From: Ailurus styani
Lineage: Eukaryota; Chordata; Mammalia; Carnivora; Ailuridae
DNA length: 64,000 nucleotides
Direction of reading: 5' to 3'
NCBI GenBank assembly: GCA_002007465.1
Contig: LNAC01000853.1
Location: 1 to 64,000, forward strand
Part shown: positions 40,656 through 53,520 of the stretch, piece after piece
Numbering within the stretch: the stretch's first letter is position 1
How the letters are laid out: each line of letters starts with the position of its first letter
The notes under the pieces: model-generated
Databases searched by the model: none
Told to the model about the DNA's origin: nothing
What the model saw: the letters and a program-made list of their open reading frames with translations, nothing else
Made by a program: the position numbers and the translations under genes

Positions 40656-43600
40656 GTTTTGCGTGCAAATATTTGTAAGGCACTTAGAACAATGCCTAGC
40701 AGATTGTAAACATTAAGTAGATATGTTAAATAAAAACCTCAACATATCAAAAGAGAGACTCTGTATAATTCTGACATTTACTACCAACAAGATAAACATC
40801 GTTATGAAGATCTTAGTAAAATAAAAGATAAAAATTCAAGAGTCCAGCCTCTTTGGTCTGAATAAAAGCAGATGATCTTAAATATAACTATAGACCCAGG
40901 AATTAAAAAAATTTTATGACCCATAACTGTTGAACAATGCATAAAAGAAGAATGGGAAGAGCTTAGTAGCATAGGAAATTGAAAAAGGAAGCACACTGAG
41001 TGTTCTCAATAAGAAAATTCTAATCTTTATTACAGATTTCAAATTCTTCATACCAGACTGTTTTCATGGAAAACCTGAGGAGATTAGGTGTGTTTATACA
41101 AGTTTTCATGGATCTTCTGTTCTCTTCTGTGACATGATTATCATAATCCTTCTATTGGGCTTGGTAATTTCTGGAAAGGGCAGGGACAGCTGTTTACCAA
41201 AAAAGACTCAATCTTCCTAGTGGCAGATCTCATACACTTCGGAGTTCAGAAGATGGAGGAGAATATTTACCCATATCTAATGGGTTACATTTCAGTCCAC
41301 ACAGAGTTGGCCCTCTCCAAGAGTCTGGGGGTCCCTTCTCTTCTAGCCCCTTCCCTTTTTCTATTAACCCTTTCACCTTGCCCCTGGATTCTGACTGACA
41401 CTACCATTCAACTCTCAAAGTCAACTTCAACATCACTGCTTCTCCAATGTCCTTTGTGCCTCTAACCTGGAAAGATGAGAGCACAGCCACATTCTCTATA
41501 TTCCACAACTACAGCTGTAGATTATTAATGCACAGGACTGGCTACATAATTTGCAGGGCCTGTGCAACCACACAGATCATGAAGGACTGGCCCATGAAGC
41601 CAGTCCTACAGATCTATGGTCTACTTCTACAAACATCCAAAAGACTACCAAACCTCTCTATTGCTGATATTCGTCAGCTTTGACAGTATTACTTATACTC
41701 TGTATCATGCCTGTCCCTGGCCAGTTTGCACTCAGAGCAATTCTGTACCCTTCCTCTGCCTGCTGTGAATTACAGGGGCCAGTCCCTGCAGTCTGTGTTT
41801 TCCATCCTCCTGGATCAGTTGGCTTTAGGTGAGATTTGGCCAGTGGAGGACGCTGTGGTAGGAGGATGGAGAAGGGATAATTTTTTCTTCCTTAGGCTGC
41901 CTATCAGACACACCAGATGCATCTCCTTTGAGACTCCAACTCTTGCTGGTCAGGCTCACTGTGATGCAGCTTCCAACAGGTAACTTGAGGTCTCTTTGCT
42001 TCAAAAGGTGGCAGGGTCTTTCTATTGTTATGAACCTCTGGAAGCCATGAAACCCTGTTCATTTTCTCTGCTCATTCAGCCCATCTCCTGCATTATGTTT
42101 GTCTGTTTAAAATACTTAATTTCTTTTTCTTGTAAGAATCCCCCCCCATCTTGCCAGTAACTAAGGGTTAGGGTGGAAGGAGCAAAGGGGATGAAAGGAA
42201 AGACTTCTGTTCTGACACAGTGTCAGGAAATGTTCTTTCACAGTCTTAAAGTGAATATTTAAATAACATTGTGACAGTCTCCCAAGAAATGGTCATTTTC
42301 TTTCTCCTAAGTATTTCCAATACTTTCTTCAGGGTTAGCTTCTTATTCAGTTTTAGATTCTAAATCTGTCCAGGAATATCACACAAGCAATCTAGTGTTT
42401 AGCAAAGAATAACATATTGGAATCTTTTAAATGTTTTTTAAATCAATGATCCTATTTTACCTCTAGAGAAAAAAATCAAAGGCCAAATATTTACTTCAGA
42501 TATTAAAGTCCAGACTTGGGAATCTCAATTAACTCTCTTAATTAGAGGGCTTCAAATCCAGAGCAACCAAGGATGAATCATCACTCTTTCCTCCTGTTCT
42601 TTGCTGTTTGATCATAAGAACCTTTGATTGTGTCACTGAGTCAGAAGAACTCAATCAGTCAATGTATTAAGTCCAAAATGGAAAACAATGGAAATCTGTG
42701 AGGAGGGCAGGACCCTAGAAATTGTCTAGTCTAAGCTTTTTGTTTTAACACTGAGAGGCACAGGAAGGTTTCCTAAGTGTTTCTTCTGGTTACTGCTTAG
42801 TCACCTGTATTCCCAAGTGATGATTCTTCAGAACACAACCACCTTTGGTCTGAGTGAGAGATTGAAGCAAGCACATACCTGTTGCAACAATGACTATGTT
42901 ACAGGTGCACACACTCTAGCGTCTCTGTAAGGGATCTTATATTTATGTTTCTCAAATTTTTCATTTGAATTAGGGTCATTATTGCAGTCTATTATCTTGT
43001 TTGTGGAGGAGGGAATCCCCATTTCACTATCTAATACAGGATAACCTCAGATAGGAGGGGGGTTTGCCATTGGCTACTATGTCAGAATCAAGCTTACCAA
43101 TAGGTAGAGTGGATGGCAGCTTAAATGGTTTGATTTGAATTGTGACAGGGAAAATTTCCTTCTATTTAGTCAATTTCCCACTCAAAAAGACATTATACAC
43201 ACATTAATGACTTCTAAATTTATATCTCCACCACCACGTCCTGCTTTGTAGTCCCTTCCCCATGCTTCGACCCAAGTGGCTGGGAAAAACAGTTTCTTTC
43301 AGGCTTTGACTCAATAGAGAGTATTCCCCCAAGAACTTTCCTTTTCTGCCCCTGGGATTTCCTCCAATACGCCAGAAGAGACATCTGGGTTTGTTTGGGG
43401 CATAGACAACTAGAAGGTTCAACGATGTAAGCAAGTCTGGAGAAACTGTCAACCAGCAGGGGTGGAGAGCTAGTGAATAAGTGCCCCTGCCCCCTGCCCT
43501 TCAGACAGACAATCCTGGAGTCATTTTGTATATTCTCTCAGGTACTTTTGAGGATTTGAGTTTTCACGGCACATGGTAGCAACCTTAATAACAAACCTTT

Positions 43601-43779
43601 TTATTGGCCTTTCTTCATTCCTGGTCCCTTTTCTTATTGCTGGCCCCACATACCTCCTAAATAAACTACTTACACATAGTCTTGGGCTATGCCCAAGCTA
43701 AGACAATACCTAATTGACACTTTAAATTTAATTTAAAGGCCCAAAAGATAACTCTTGATCCTTCCATAGTTTTTTCTCT
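40656..43779. other. Intergenic DNA, nothing recognised
   Basis: Mixed unique-looking sequence. Short open frames on both strands lack family resemblance and splice logic. Confidence 0.5.
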
Positions 43780-44640
43780 AATAGTTCTCTCATGTCAGTT
43801 AGATATAACTCCATAATTCCAGTTACTTAAGTCAAAAACCTTAGATTCATTCTGTAATCCTCTCTCTCACTGGTCTGCTCTGCCATTCCCATCTAATCCA
43901 TCAGCAAACTCTGCTCTGCCTCAAAAATAAATCCAGGGCGCCTGGGTGGCTCAGTGGGTTAATGCCTCTGCTTTCGGCTCAGGTCATGATCTCAGGGTCC
44001 TGGGATCGAGGCCCGCATCGGGCTCCCTGCTCGGCGGGGAGCCTGCTTCCCCCTCTCTCTCTCTCTCTCTGCCTGCCTCTCTGCCTCCTTGTGATCTCTC
44101 TCCCTCCGTGAAATAAATAAATAAATAATCTTTAAAAAAAAAATAAAAAAAAATAAATCCAAAATCTCAGCATTTCTCATCAAGTGCACCACTTCTGTTC
44201 CATAGTCAGGCTACCATCCTTTCTTGCCTGGAATATTGTAGAAACCTGTTTTCCTATTTTTAACTAGTCAAGTTACTTCATTAAAATCAAATTGTCTCTG
44301 TCCAGAAACCCTCCAATGTCTACCCATCCCATTTAAAATAAAATCTAGGTCCTGATGGTTCATAGGCCCAGTATAATCATATCCCCAGTATCCCTTGGTC
44401 CTAATATTCTATCATCTTCCTCCTTATGGTGGTCCAGCCCACTAGCCTTCTCACTTGCCACTTCAGTATGACAAGCATGATCTCTCCTTGTGTCTTTTGC
44501 ATTTGTTGTTCCCCTACTTGGAATGTTTCTTCCCACCAAAATCAATATTCTCCATTCCCTAACTTCCTTCGGGCTTCTATTCAAATATTGCTCTAAAGGG
44601 AGACCTTCACTGACCAATATCAAATATAAAGCAAATCTGG
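43780..44640 (+). mobile_element. L2 LINE fragment, split by a CAN-SINE
   Basis: The forward L2 pattern (ccttagattcattctgtaat, aatccatcagcaaactctgc, then caatgtctacccatccc and 'gggagaccttcactgacc') lies on both sides of the SINE at 43936-44148. The 134-codon minus-strand frame over it is a shadow. Confidence 0.65.
43936..44148 (+). mobile_element. CAN-SINE nested in an L2
   Basis: Full copy with a long CT run; the 13-base duplication aaaaataaatcca is at 43923-43935 and 44149-44161. It is very similar to the copy at 25725. Confidence 0.94.
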
Positions 44641-46429
44641 ACTTAGTAAGGAGAGACTTCTGTTCAAAAGGGTTATGGCAAGGGTAGGGGGGAGGGAAGG
44701 AGACTATTACAGTAGGGAGAGTACCATGACCATGGGATCTACAACCATCTCCAGAGTAAGGCAAAAAGAATTTTTATTTTATATGGAGTTAAAAATAAAG
44801 CTAGAATGAACCAGGTGTGGGGTAGTGTGATCATGGGGTATTATAATTGGAGAGTAGAACACAGAATGCTTAACCCTGAGGCCAGCCTATTCTTGGGCAT
44901 GGGGAAAGGGGATGCCATGCTGACTCAGGGTGAGGATGGACCAAAGTTCAGGAACATGGAGGAAGGAGAGAAGCTTAACCAAATTTTGGTTAACAAGCAT
45001 GCTGTTCCAATTGATCAGAGGGGACAAGCAGTTCAGCTAATATTTATGAAGCAAGAAAGGGAATTTTGAGGATCCTGGTCTGGCCTTGTCATAGGTAAAT
45101 AAGAGAGGTATCTATGGGTTTTACCTTCATTATATGGTAAAAGGTGGTCCTTTGCAGTAAGTGGTTTTCTCGAATACAACATGTTCCAAGAGGGATTTCT
45201 TAACCTTCCCTGTTTTTTAGGATCACAGGACTCAGGTAAAATTCAAAAGTTGTCATCATTTGAAAATAAAAGATTCCTCCTCATGGCACTTCCATCCTGT
45301 GCCACATGGTATACTAGTTCATTAAGTCTTTCCCATCCTCCAGCTACAGCAGGGCCTGGCTGGATCTCTACCACTAAAAAGAGTACCTGGCACAGAGCAA
45401 GTGCTGAGTACACATTTGTTGGATACAAGGAGCCTGAATTTTTTTTTTCTTGAGGGGTTATGGAAAAGCAGATGGTGGGTTGAAGTTCAGGAAGGCTGAT
45501 CTGGAAGGGCTGTGCAAAACTGCAAGAAGGAGGAGGCCAACTACAGAGCCCTTTCCAGAGTCCCTAAGTTATGGGAAAACACTGGAAAAGCAAATGACAG
45601 ATTTCAAAGACCCCAAGGAAGGAAAATTCCTCTTTGAGAGTCAAGAGAGGGTCTTACTGATTTCTCTTCTCTCAGCACTGAGTGTGATGCCTGGCACCAG
45701 TCAATCCTTAGAAAGAACAGTCATTTAACATTTATGGTGGCTCCATGGATATTCAAGGGAGATTTGGGAAGTTTTTGTCCATTCTTATATTGAAGAACAT
45801 CCAGTAAATATAACTTGTAGATAACTAATAAATACTTTTTCTTAGTTAAATTATGTCTCATGCAATATTTGGGATATACTTATACTAAAAATATTTGCTG
45901 TTTATCTGAAATTCAAATTTGGTTGTGTTTTATCTGGTAATGCTATCTCTACTGCATTAGCAGTTGGAGTCCCCCAATCACCTTCCTAGAGTTGCATCTT
46001 TTTGTAGACCTTGGCCTCTGTAATTCTTCACTAGGTTGGTAGATCTTTGATGCTTCTAAGAAGTTAATTTTTATATTTAACATGGTTTTTCTAGTTACCT
46101 TCCAAGGAAGAGTTATGTTGAGCCATCTGATCCACTATTATTGAATGTATAAGTCACCATCTCCAGTCTTTTCCCTTCCTGTCCACCCTCACTCCACAAC
46201 TTCTAATATCCACTGCTAAGGCAAATATGAAAAATGTCAAAGTCAATTTCTCAGATTAATAGAATAATTTGATTATATTACTGTTGGATACTTATTCTCA
46301 AGAAGCAATCTTGTCTATGAGTAAAAACAACCCAGAGCAAGGGAAAATGTAAATCATTTAAAAGGAAAAAATAATTCTACATTTGTAACTAAAATGCCCA
46401 AATGTAAAGACAGTTAAACAACAATTGAA
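44641..46429. other. Intergenic DNA with L2/MIR-like tails
   Basis: 'gcacagagcaagtgctgagt' near 45390 and 'gatgcctggcaccagtcaat' near 45690 look like L2 or MIR 3' ends. Nothing else is recognised. Confidence 0.4.
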
Positions 46430-47160
46430 ATAGTTAAGTGCAAACTATATTCTAGGTACTGTTTTATGCCCTGGGAATAGAGCAGAAAAAACTACCTGCT
46501 TTCAAGTACTGCATTCCTGTGGGCAACTGCAGTAAGCAAAATAGGGGGTACCTAAAATGGTAATAAAAATGTGTGGGGAGGGGCACCTGGGTGGATCAGT
46601 TGGTTAGGCAGCTGCGTTTGGCTCAGGTCATGATGCCAGGGTCATGGGATCAAGCCCTGAATCTGGCTTCCTGCTCTGAGGGAAGCCTGCTTCTCCCTCT
46701 CCCACTCCTCCTGCTTGTGTTCCCTCTCTCACTGTGTCTCTCTCTGTCAAATAAAAAAAAAATCTTTAAAAAATTAAAAAAAAAAAAACGTGTGGGGATA
46801 AGTGATAAGGTGATGGATAGGGAGTAAGACAAGGGTGCCAGGGAATACTATTAGAGATGTTGCAATTTAAAATAGGGTAGTCAGAGAACCTCACTGAAAA
46901 AGTAACTTGAAAGAAGATGGAACAAGTCACGCAAATACCAGGGGAAAGAATATTCTGGACAGAGGGGATAGCATGTACAGCAACTACTTGAGGCAAGAGT
47001 ATTCTTGCCATATTCACAGGGGCATCAGAAGGCCAGTGTGACTGGAGGAGTGAGGAGAGCAATAAGAAAAAAGTTCAGAATGTTAGAGGATCAGTTAACA
47101 TCAACAGACATTAGTGTAGCCTTCAGTTCCTTCTCTGAAGCCTCAAACAAACGAATGTAC
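46430..47160 (-). mobile_element. L2 LINE fragment, reverse orientation
   Basis: The reverse L2 3' end (attctaggtactgttttatg, ..gcaactacttgaggcaag.., ..ggccagtgtgactggagg..) is interrupted by the CAN-SINE at 46580-46784 and bordered by an L1 at 47170. Confidence 0.65.
46580..46784 (+). mobile_element. CAN-SINE nested in an L2
   Basis: Full copy; flanks aaaaa[t/c]gtgtgggga on both sides (left ends 46579, right ends 46798). Confidence 0.92.
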
Positions 47161-47164
47161 AACA

Positions 47165-48030
47165 AAACCGATAGAATGTATGATATCTTATTTTTATTTT
47201 ATTTTTTTATAATTTTTAATTATGTTATATTAGTCACCATACGGTACATCATTAGTTTTTGATGTACTGTTCCATGATACATTGTTTGCATATAACACCC
47301 AGTGCCCCATGTAATATGTTTCCTTCTTTTTTTTTTTAAAGATTTTATTTATTTATTTCACAGAGGGAGAGAGAGTACAAGTAGGCAGAGAACAGGCAGA
47401 GAGAGAGGAGAAAGCAGGCTCCCTGCTGAGCATAGAGCCCGATGCGGGCCTCGATCCCAGGACCCTGAGATCATGACCTGAGCCGAAGGCAGAGGCTTTA
47501 ACCCACTGAGCCACCCAGGCGCCCAATATGTTTCCTTCTTAATAGCCATCACCAGGCTCGCCCACCCCCTCCCCCTCCTCTCTAAAACCCTCAGTTTGAT
47601 TCCTGGAGTCCATGGTCTCTCATGGTTTGTCTCCCCCTCTAATTTCTCCCCTTTCATTTTCCCCTTCCTTCTCCTAATATCTTCCATGCTATTCCTTATT
47701 TTCCGTAAATAAGTGAAACCATATGGTAACTGTCTTTCTCTGTTTGACTTATTTCACTTAGCATAATCTCCTCCAGTTCCATCCATGTTGGTGTAAATGT
47801 TGGGTATTCATCCTTTCTGATGGCTGCGTAATATTCCATTGTATATATGGACCACACCTTCTTTATCCATTCATCTGTTGAAGGGCATCTTGGCTCCTTC
47901 CACAGTTTGGCTATTGTGGACATTGCTGCTATGAACATTGGGGTGCATATGGCCCTTCTTTGACTATCTGTATCTTTGAGGTAAATACCCAGTAGTACAA
48001 TTGCTGGGTCATAGATCTAATTTTTAAAAA
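47165..48030 (-). mobile_element. L1 fragment, 3' UTR and C-terminal ORF2
   Basis: The T-rich start is the tail; then comes the reversed carnivore L1 3' UTR, and C-terminal ORF2 codons are readable on the minus strand near 47700-47938 ([20 protein letters not shown]). It is split by the CAN-SINE at 47329-47524. Confidence 0.88.
47329..47524 (-). mobile_element. CAN-SINE nested in an L1 3' UTR
   Basis: Reverse copy; the perfect 16-base duplication aatatgtttccttctt is at 47313-47328 and 47525-47540. Confidence 0.95.
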
Positions 48031-49719
48031 TTACATTATTTACCAAGATTTAAACGAGTGAAAAAAATCTATAAAATTCTGTATTTTTAGTTTCTCTTTA
48101 AAATTGAGCATCTGGCACCATCACTGCCTTAAGAAGCACAGGTCCAATCAGTGGGAGTTGAATAGCTGCTCTCCCTTTCAGGTAGGGCATGTTCCGTAGC
48201 TGACCACAGTCTCCACTATTCCCTGCTGTCCTCAGCCAAGTTTGTTTGCTTATGCTTCCTGCCTGGCCCCTGTCACCTTCCAAGTTTTACTCTAAATTTA
48301 TACATTTCAATTTATGGGATATATGTAGCCACACCATCTGGCTGCTCAAAAAATCACCCTACCATATCCCTTTCATAAGATTAATTCCCCACTCTGTTCT
48401 CCACATCATCCCCTCTGAACCTTCTCCCTCTTCTCAAGCCTCCAGCTCCATACTCTCGGCTCCATGGGTGAAACTATCTCCTTTTGTGGGATGTTCTTGG
48501 TCATCTTGAGATTCTCATTTCCTCTGTATCATCAAGTCTCTGTCTTTATCTGTTCCCTCTCCTGAAGGAAATAAACAAAGAACAGCCAAATGAGAAAAGC
48601 AAAGCCTACTTGTTCAGAGTTTGTGATAGCAAGGGTGTCAGCTACCATCACTTGTATTTTGGCAGAAACTCAAAGGTGGAGAGAGAAGCGGGAATGCTTG
48701 TTAGTTAAAAAAAAGAAAGAAAGAAAAAGAAAGGTCTCAGGCATGCCCTGTTTGGAATTTATTGGCCTGGGGATACGGATGGGCTATCAATGTGATTGGT
48801 TAGGGATGCATATTGGCTTTCTCTGGTGGTCCTAAGTTGGAAACAAGAACAAAAATTAGGGAAGTTGTCAGTCACTTTGAACTGATTGTTGCAGAACTTA
48901 TTGTTTAACTTCCTGGGTTGTTATTAGTGATAGCAATCTGACTTCTTACAAGTCTGACTTAACAGCAGGCTGGCTTCAGAAGGGCCATTTATTACAGATA
49001 AGGGAATTAATTTCTTGGGCATTTTGCTGCAAGTTGGGAGGGCAGGTCAAAGTTCTATTTCTCTATATCATCTGGCCATTGTCTCCCTATATATTTAGTC
49101 TCTCATTTTTTTCCTCCTGCTACACAGAAAGAGCCTTCCTCTATTTGTCAAGGCTAACCCTTTCATGGATTATTGCAACATTTTATGGCCCTGATTACTA
49201 AGCTCTCCCATACCATTCTTCTTTTTACATGCCAGATTCCTCTAGGTCCAATCATTTTCACCCTTGCTCCTCAGTTCTTTGGAAACTGGTTTCCTTCTCA
49301 GATACTCAAATGAACTTTCAATTTCAAATGAGATTACAAGATTAAAAAACTATCAACGCAAGCATCACAAAATCCATAAAAGTAACATAATATCATTATT
49401 ATGCTTATAATTTCTGTATTATATATTGTTACATATTATATATATTTATATTATTATAACTTTTCTCTTAACTTTTTTGGCTACATATCCTTGATTACCT
49501 CTTCACCTGACAATAGTTTTGTAATATTTTTCTGCAGAGATAAACAATCTGGTCTCTCCTCCAGCATGGCTAACTGAAACTTGTTCATAAGTGGTAGTTT
49601 GGAAATATAAACATGTGCCTTTACACTGACATACATGCTACTTGTAGTGTTGCTACAGGTTTGTGCCCAGCACACATAGGGATCCTGATAAATTTTACTT
49701 CACATGATTAGCATCTGAG
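48031..49719. other. Intergenic DNA, possible LTR remnant
   Basis: No exon seen. 48720-49080 (catgccctgtttggaattta.., ..gattggttagggatgcat..) may be a diverged LTR. The AT-rich run at 49420-49460 is low complexity. Confidence 0.35.
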
Positions 49720-50262
49720 AGGATGAATATATAAATATATAATGAGCAGATGAAATATAAAAGTAGAACTCTGATCGACAATCTGCAGCAACCAGCACAT
49801 GAAACCAAAACATTATCTGTAGTAAGTAGCCCAGGAACGTCTACTATTTGTAAGTCAGACCTGTAGGAAGTCAGACCATTATCTCTAACAACTGGTCCAG
49901 GAAGCCAAACAATAACCTCTATACCAATTGGTCCCAAATGACCAAAATTTGAGTAAAACCTGACAGCTTCCTTAATTTTTGCTTCCAAGGCAGGACCAAC
50001 CAGAGAAAAACCAAATATCACACCTAACCAATCATATTAAGACACAGCACTCGTAGTTAGGCCCCCTCCAGGTTTTTTTTTTTAATGCCAACAGCCTCCA
50101 GTCAGGGCACACTTGAAGCTTTCCTTTTTTTCCACCAGAAAGCTTTTCCACTCATCTGCTTGCCTTTGAGCCTCTGCCAAAATGCAAGTGATGATGGCTG
50201 ACTTCATTGTTATAGCAAGTTCTGAATAAATAGACTTTGCCTATTCTCATTTGGTTGGGTCT
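49720..50262 (+). mobile_element. Probable solo LTR (ERV1-like)
   Basis: Structure typical of a gammaretroviral-type LTR: a CA-rich U3 with repeated 'aggaagtcagacc'/'aggaagccaaac' units, then 'ctgaataaatagactttgcc' (poly-A signal) and a TTGG..TCTTCATTTATTT end. Family not assigned. Confidence 0.5.
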
Positions 50263-50999
50263 TCATTTATTTCTACATATCAAGAAAAGAAATAAATGTC
50301 TAATGAACTTATAACTACATATGCTGCATTACCTAGTATATTAAATAAGAGATCTCTTTCATTTTAACTGAGCTTTGATGAGAACCCAGTCCTCTTTCTA
50401 ATAGTTGAAAGAGTTTTCCATAAAACTTTGGTCCCATTTGTTCCAAATCTTATTTTTCTTCCACTGCCCATTTACTTCTGTGGCAGGAATTGCAGACTAA
50501 TTTCATATCATGATATGATATCTGATCCATAGGCCCTCACACTGGGTGAATAAATAGTATACAGGAGAAGAAATCATTCCTACTTCAGCAGAACAAGGAG
50601 TAACTTAACTATACATTGGGGTACAGAGATCTTCATCATTATATCCTATGAATCCCAAACTAGATATGTCCCCAACTCAAATTCTCCTTACCCATAGTTA
50701 AGGAGGCTACCAGGAAAATGGTGTCCTGCAGTGAGTGGGGGCAGATTTCTGTTAGAGCAGAAAGGTGATGGGAATGTTCAGAATGATATGGAGGATCTTC
50801 TTAATGGACCAAGTGCTCTACCAAAAGGCATAGAGGACTGAGAATGAGACCAGAGTTGGGACATGCAGAATTTTGGGGATACCTAGGGAGCCTTAATCTT
50901 CCTTTGGTGCTTTTCATGTCCGGATACAGTCTAGGTAAGGGGATCATTCTACCTGCTCCCATATCATCCTGTACTAATAATGTTAACAGATAAAGTATT

Positions 51000-51150
51000 A
51001 AGAACTTATTGTATACAAAACACTCTTATAAACAGTATTGTTAGTAGCTTATTTCACAAGTGAGGAAACTCAGGCACACAGCTCTTAAGTAACTTTTCTA
51101 AAGTCCCACAGGCAGTAAGTAAGCAATATCCAAAATCCACATACTTATTT
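51000..51150 (-). mobile_element. MIR SINE
   Basis: 'ttcacaagtgaggaaactca' and 'aaagtcccacaggcagtaag' match the reversed MIR pattern. Confidence 0.7.
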
Positions 51151-51204
51151 GCCTGTGGCACTGATGTTCTGTTGGAATCTCCAGTTTTGTCTCCATTCTT
51201 TGTA

Positions 51205-51610
51205 CTAGTTTTCTATTGGTGCTGTAACAAATTACCACAAACTTAGTGGCTTAGAACATAAATTTGTCTTGCAGTTCTGGAGGTCAAAAGTCTGAAATGG
51301 GTCTCACTGGGCTAAAATCAAGGCGTCAACAGGACTGTGTTCCTGTCTGAAGGCTCTAGAAGAGAATCCATTTTATTGACTTTTTCAGATATTAGAGGCT
51401 GCCTTCATTCCTTGCTTGTGGCCTCTCCAGTCTTCAAAGCTCAAGTCTTTTCATGTCAATCATTCTGACACTCTCTCATCCACACTTAAGGACTCTTGTG
51501 ATTACATTCGTGTGAATCTTGGTAAGAGGATGCCTTTGGTGAGAGCTGGTGTTCTGCTGAATCCTGTCCCTTCCCCTGCATTAGAAGGCAATATTTTCTG
51601 ACATAAGTCC
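51205..51610 (+). repeat. Ancient eutherian interspersed repeat, family not assigned
   Basis: 'tgctgtaacaaattaccacaa', 'cagttctggaggtcaaaagt', 'ggctgccttcattccttgc' and 'gactcttgtgattacattcg' are recognisable as a widespread old repeat. I do not recall the family name with confidence. Confidence 0.6.
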
Positions 51611-52269
51611 AACAAGGGTGGACCCCAAGAAATCTGTTGGAGATTTGATCAGTACCCCATTCTGCTGGGAGACCCAGAACTGGGACTGGACCCATTCTTC
51701 ACAAAACTAAAATGAACCGTGAATGGAATGTGACTCCTTTCTACTAAAGGAAATCCAGAGTGGAAAAGAACTGACTTTCTGTCTTGGTAGTGGAGTCAGC
51801 AGGCTAGCCAGATTGAGAGGGTCTGCTTTCTTTGAACTAGTCAGGGCAAGAGAACTGACAGCGTCCACCACACACCATATGTGGAGTATGGGGTGACCTT
51901 AAGAGGAGGAGGCTCGGTGACCAGGACCTAAGGAAAGAATTTCTGAGAACCACCTGGAATATATATGTACCTGCTCAGGTTGAGGGACAAGAGAAGGCTC
52001 TGCGGAGCTCATGAGAGATGGCTTTGACCACTGCCCAGCCTATCTCAGGCTAAGCTTCTCTCTGAGGCTACTAGTGAGGGAGAAATCCAGGGGGCCAGGA
52101 AAAGCAGTGAGCTGGGGAAGAGGGGCAAGGAGAAGGATGACCCCTTTTTCCTACTGAAGACTTCCATCTGGAAACCCGAATGAGCTGAGAGGGGAGATAA
52201 CTTAATACCATGCCAGCTGAAAACCAGAGTCAGAGTTTGACCATCACATCCATACCTTTCAGATACTAA

Positions 52270-53520
52270 CTTTGCTGAACCTAAAAGTTATGCTTAGAGA
52301 AAACTGTCTACTGACTTAAACTTTTTTAAAAAATGTTAAATGCAACACACATGCATAAAAATATTTAGAATATAGGTTTAGCTAAAATGAAGGTCTAGGA
52401 AACTACCACCACTTCAAGAAGTGACAGAACTCAGAACTGGAGCGTCAGCACTCCAGAAACCACACGTGCCCTTGGGTACAACTCTGCTTTTCTGCCCAAA
52501 GGTAGACACCAACCTGCATTTTATGACATTTTCTTGGTTCGTTCTACAGTTTCATTTCCTATGTGCATGTCTCTAAACACTATTGCATCGTCTGTTTTTA
52601 AACTTTACATTAATGGAGTTGTATGGATATGTTCTTTTGTTTACTTTTCCCTCAACATTGTTTCAAAGGTGCATCCATATTGCTATGTGCAGCTCCAGTT
52701 TGTTTTCATTGCTGTGTAATATATTTTATTATATGAACACATCAAACTTATCTATTTATTATTGGATAATAGGTTATTTGCAGTTTTGAACTATTACAGA
52801 CAATACTGTGAATGGTTCTGTAGGTGCACATATGAACACATTTCTCTAGGGGTGTATGGAATTTCTGGGTGTGGTCATGGAAGTACATGTGCTAGACCTG
52901 GCTCATGCTGGCCCCTCAGAACCAAACATTAAAACTTCAGGGGAATTTTATAAGGAAATTAAAACAGCTATTATTAAAAATTAAATTATATAAACTTGCT
53001 ATTATATATATATATATTAAAGAATCATTAATTGCTAATTTTTACACCACAGAAATCAACAAATACTGCAAATCAGGACTTTTCTCCTAGAGAGCTAGTT
53101 GTTAAACATTTAGCAGCCCTCACTGGATGTGTGTCTTCGAGTTTCTCTGATAATCCCAACTGTTTTTCAAAGTAGTTGTACCAATTTACATTCCACAAGC
53201 AACTTCAGAGTTCCTGCACATCCTTGCCAACACTTAAGCTATATTCTGGAGGGCATGTAGCAGTATCTAATTGAAGTTCTAATTTGTATTCCCCTTCAGC
53301 ACTTGTCTTGCTCTTTGGATTTTCTCTCTCAGTGAAGTGCTTCAACAAGCCTTCTGCTCATTTTTCTATTTTATTGACCATCTTTTTAAAAAAGTGTTTT
53401 CTAGATCTTTCCTCTGACAAAAGATACCAACAATTTGTTGGTTATGCGAATCTCTTTTTTCCATTATTTTGTTGTAAAACAGGAACAGAAAACTCACATA
53501 AAATACAGTTTAATAAATGA
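52270..53520 (-). mobile_element. Ancient L1 fragments, reverse orientation
   Basis: Degraded reverse L1 sequence (..cattgctgtgtaatatattt.., ..gggtgtatggaatttctggg.., ..acattccacaagcaacttc..). An (AT) run lies at about 53004-53018. No intact frame. Confidence 0.55.

Noticed and set aside
44360..44764. 134-codon minus-strand open frame
   Set aside because: It is antisense to L2-like sequence, without family similarity or splice support.
49720..50262. Complete endogenous retrovirus around the LTR-like segment
   Set aside because: No gag, pol or env similarity was found next to it, nor a second LTR in the neighbourhood.
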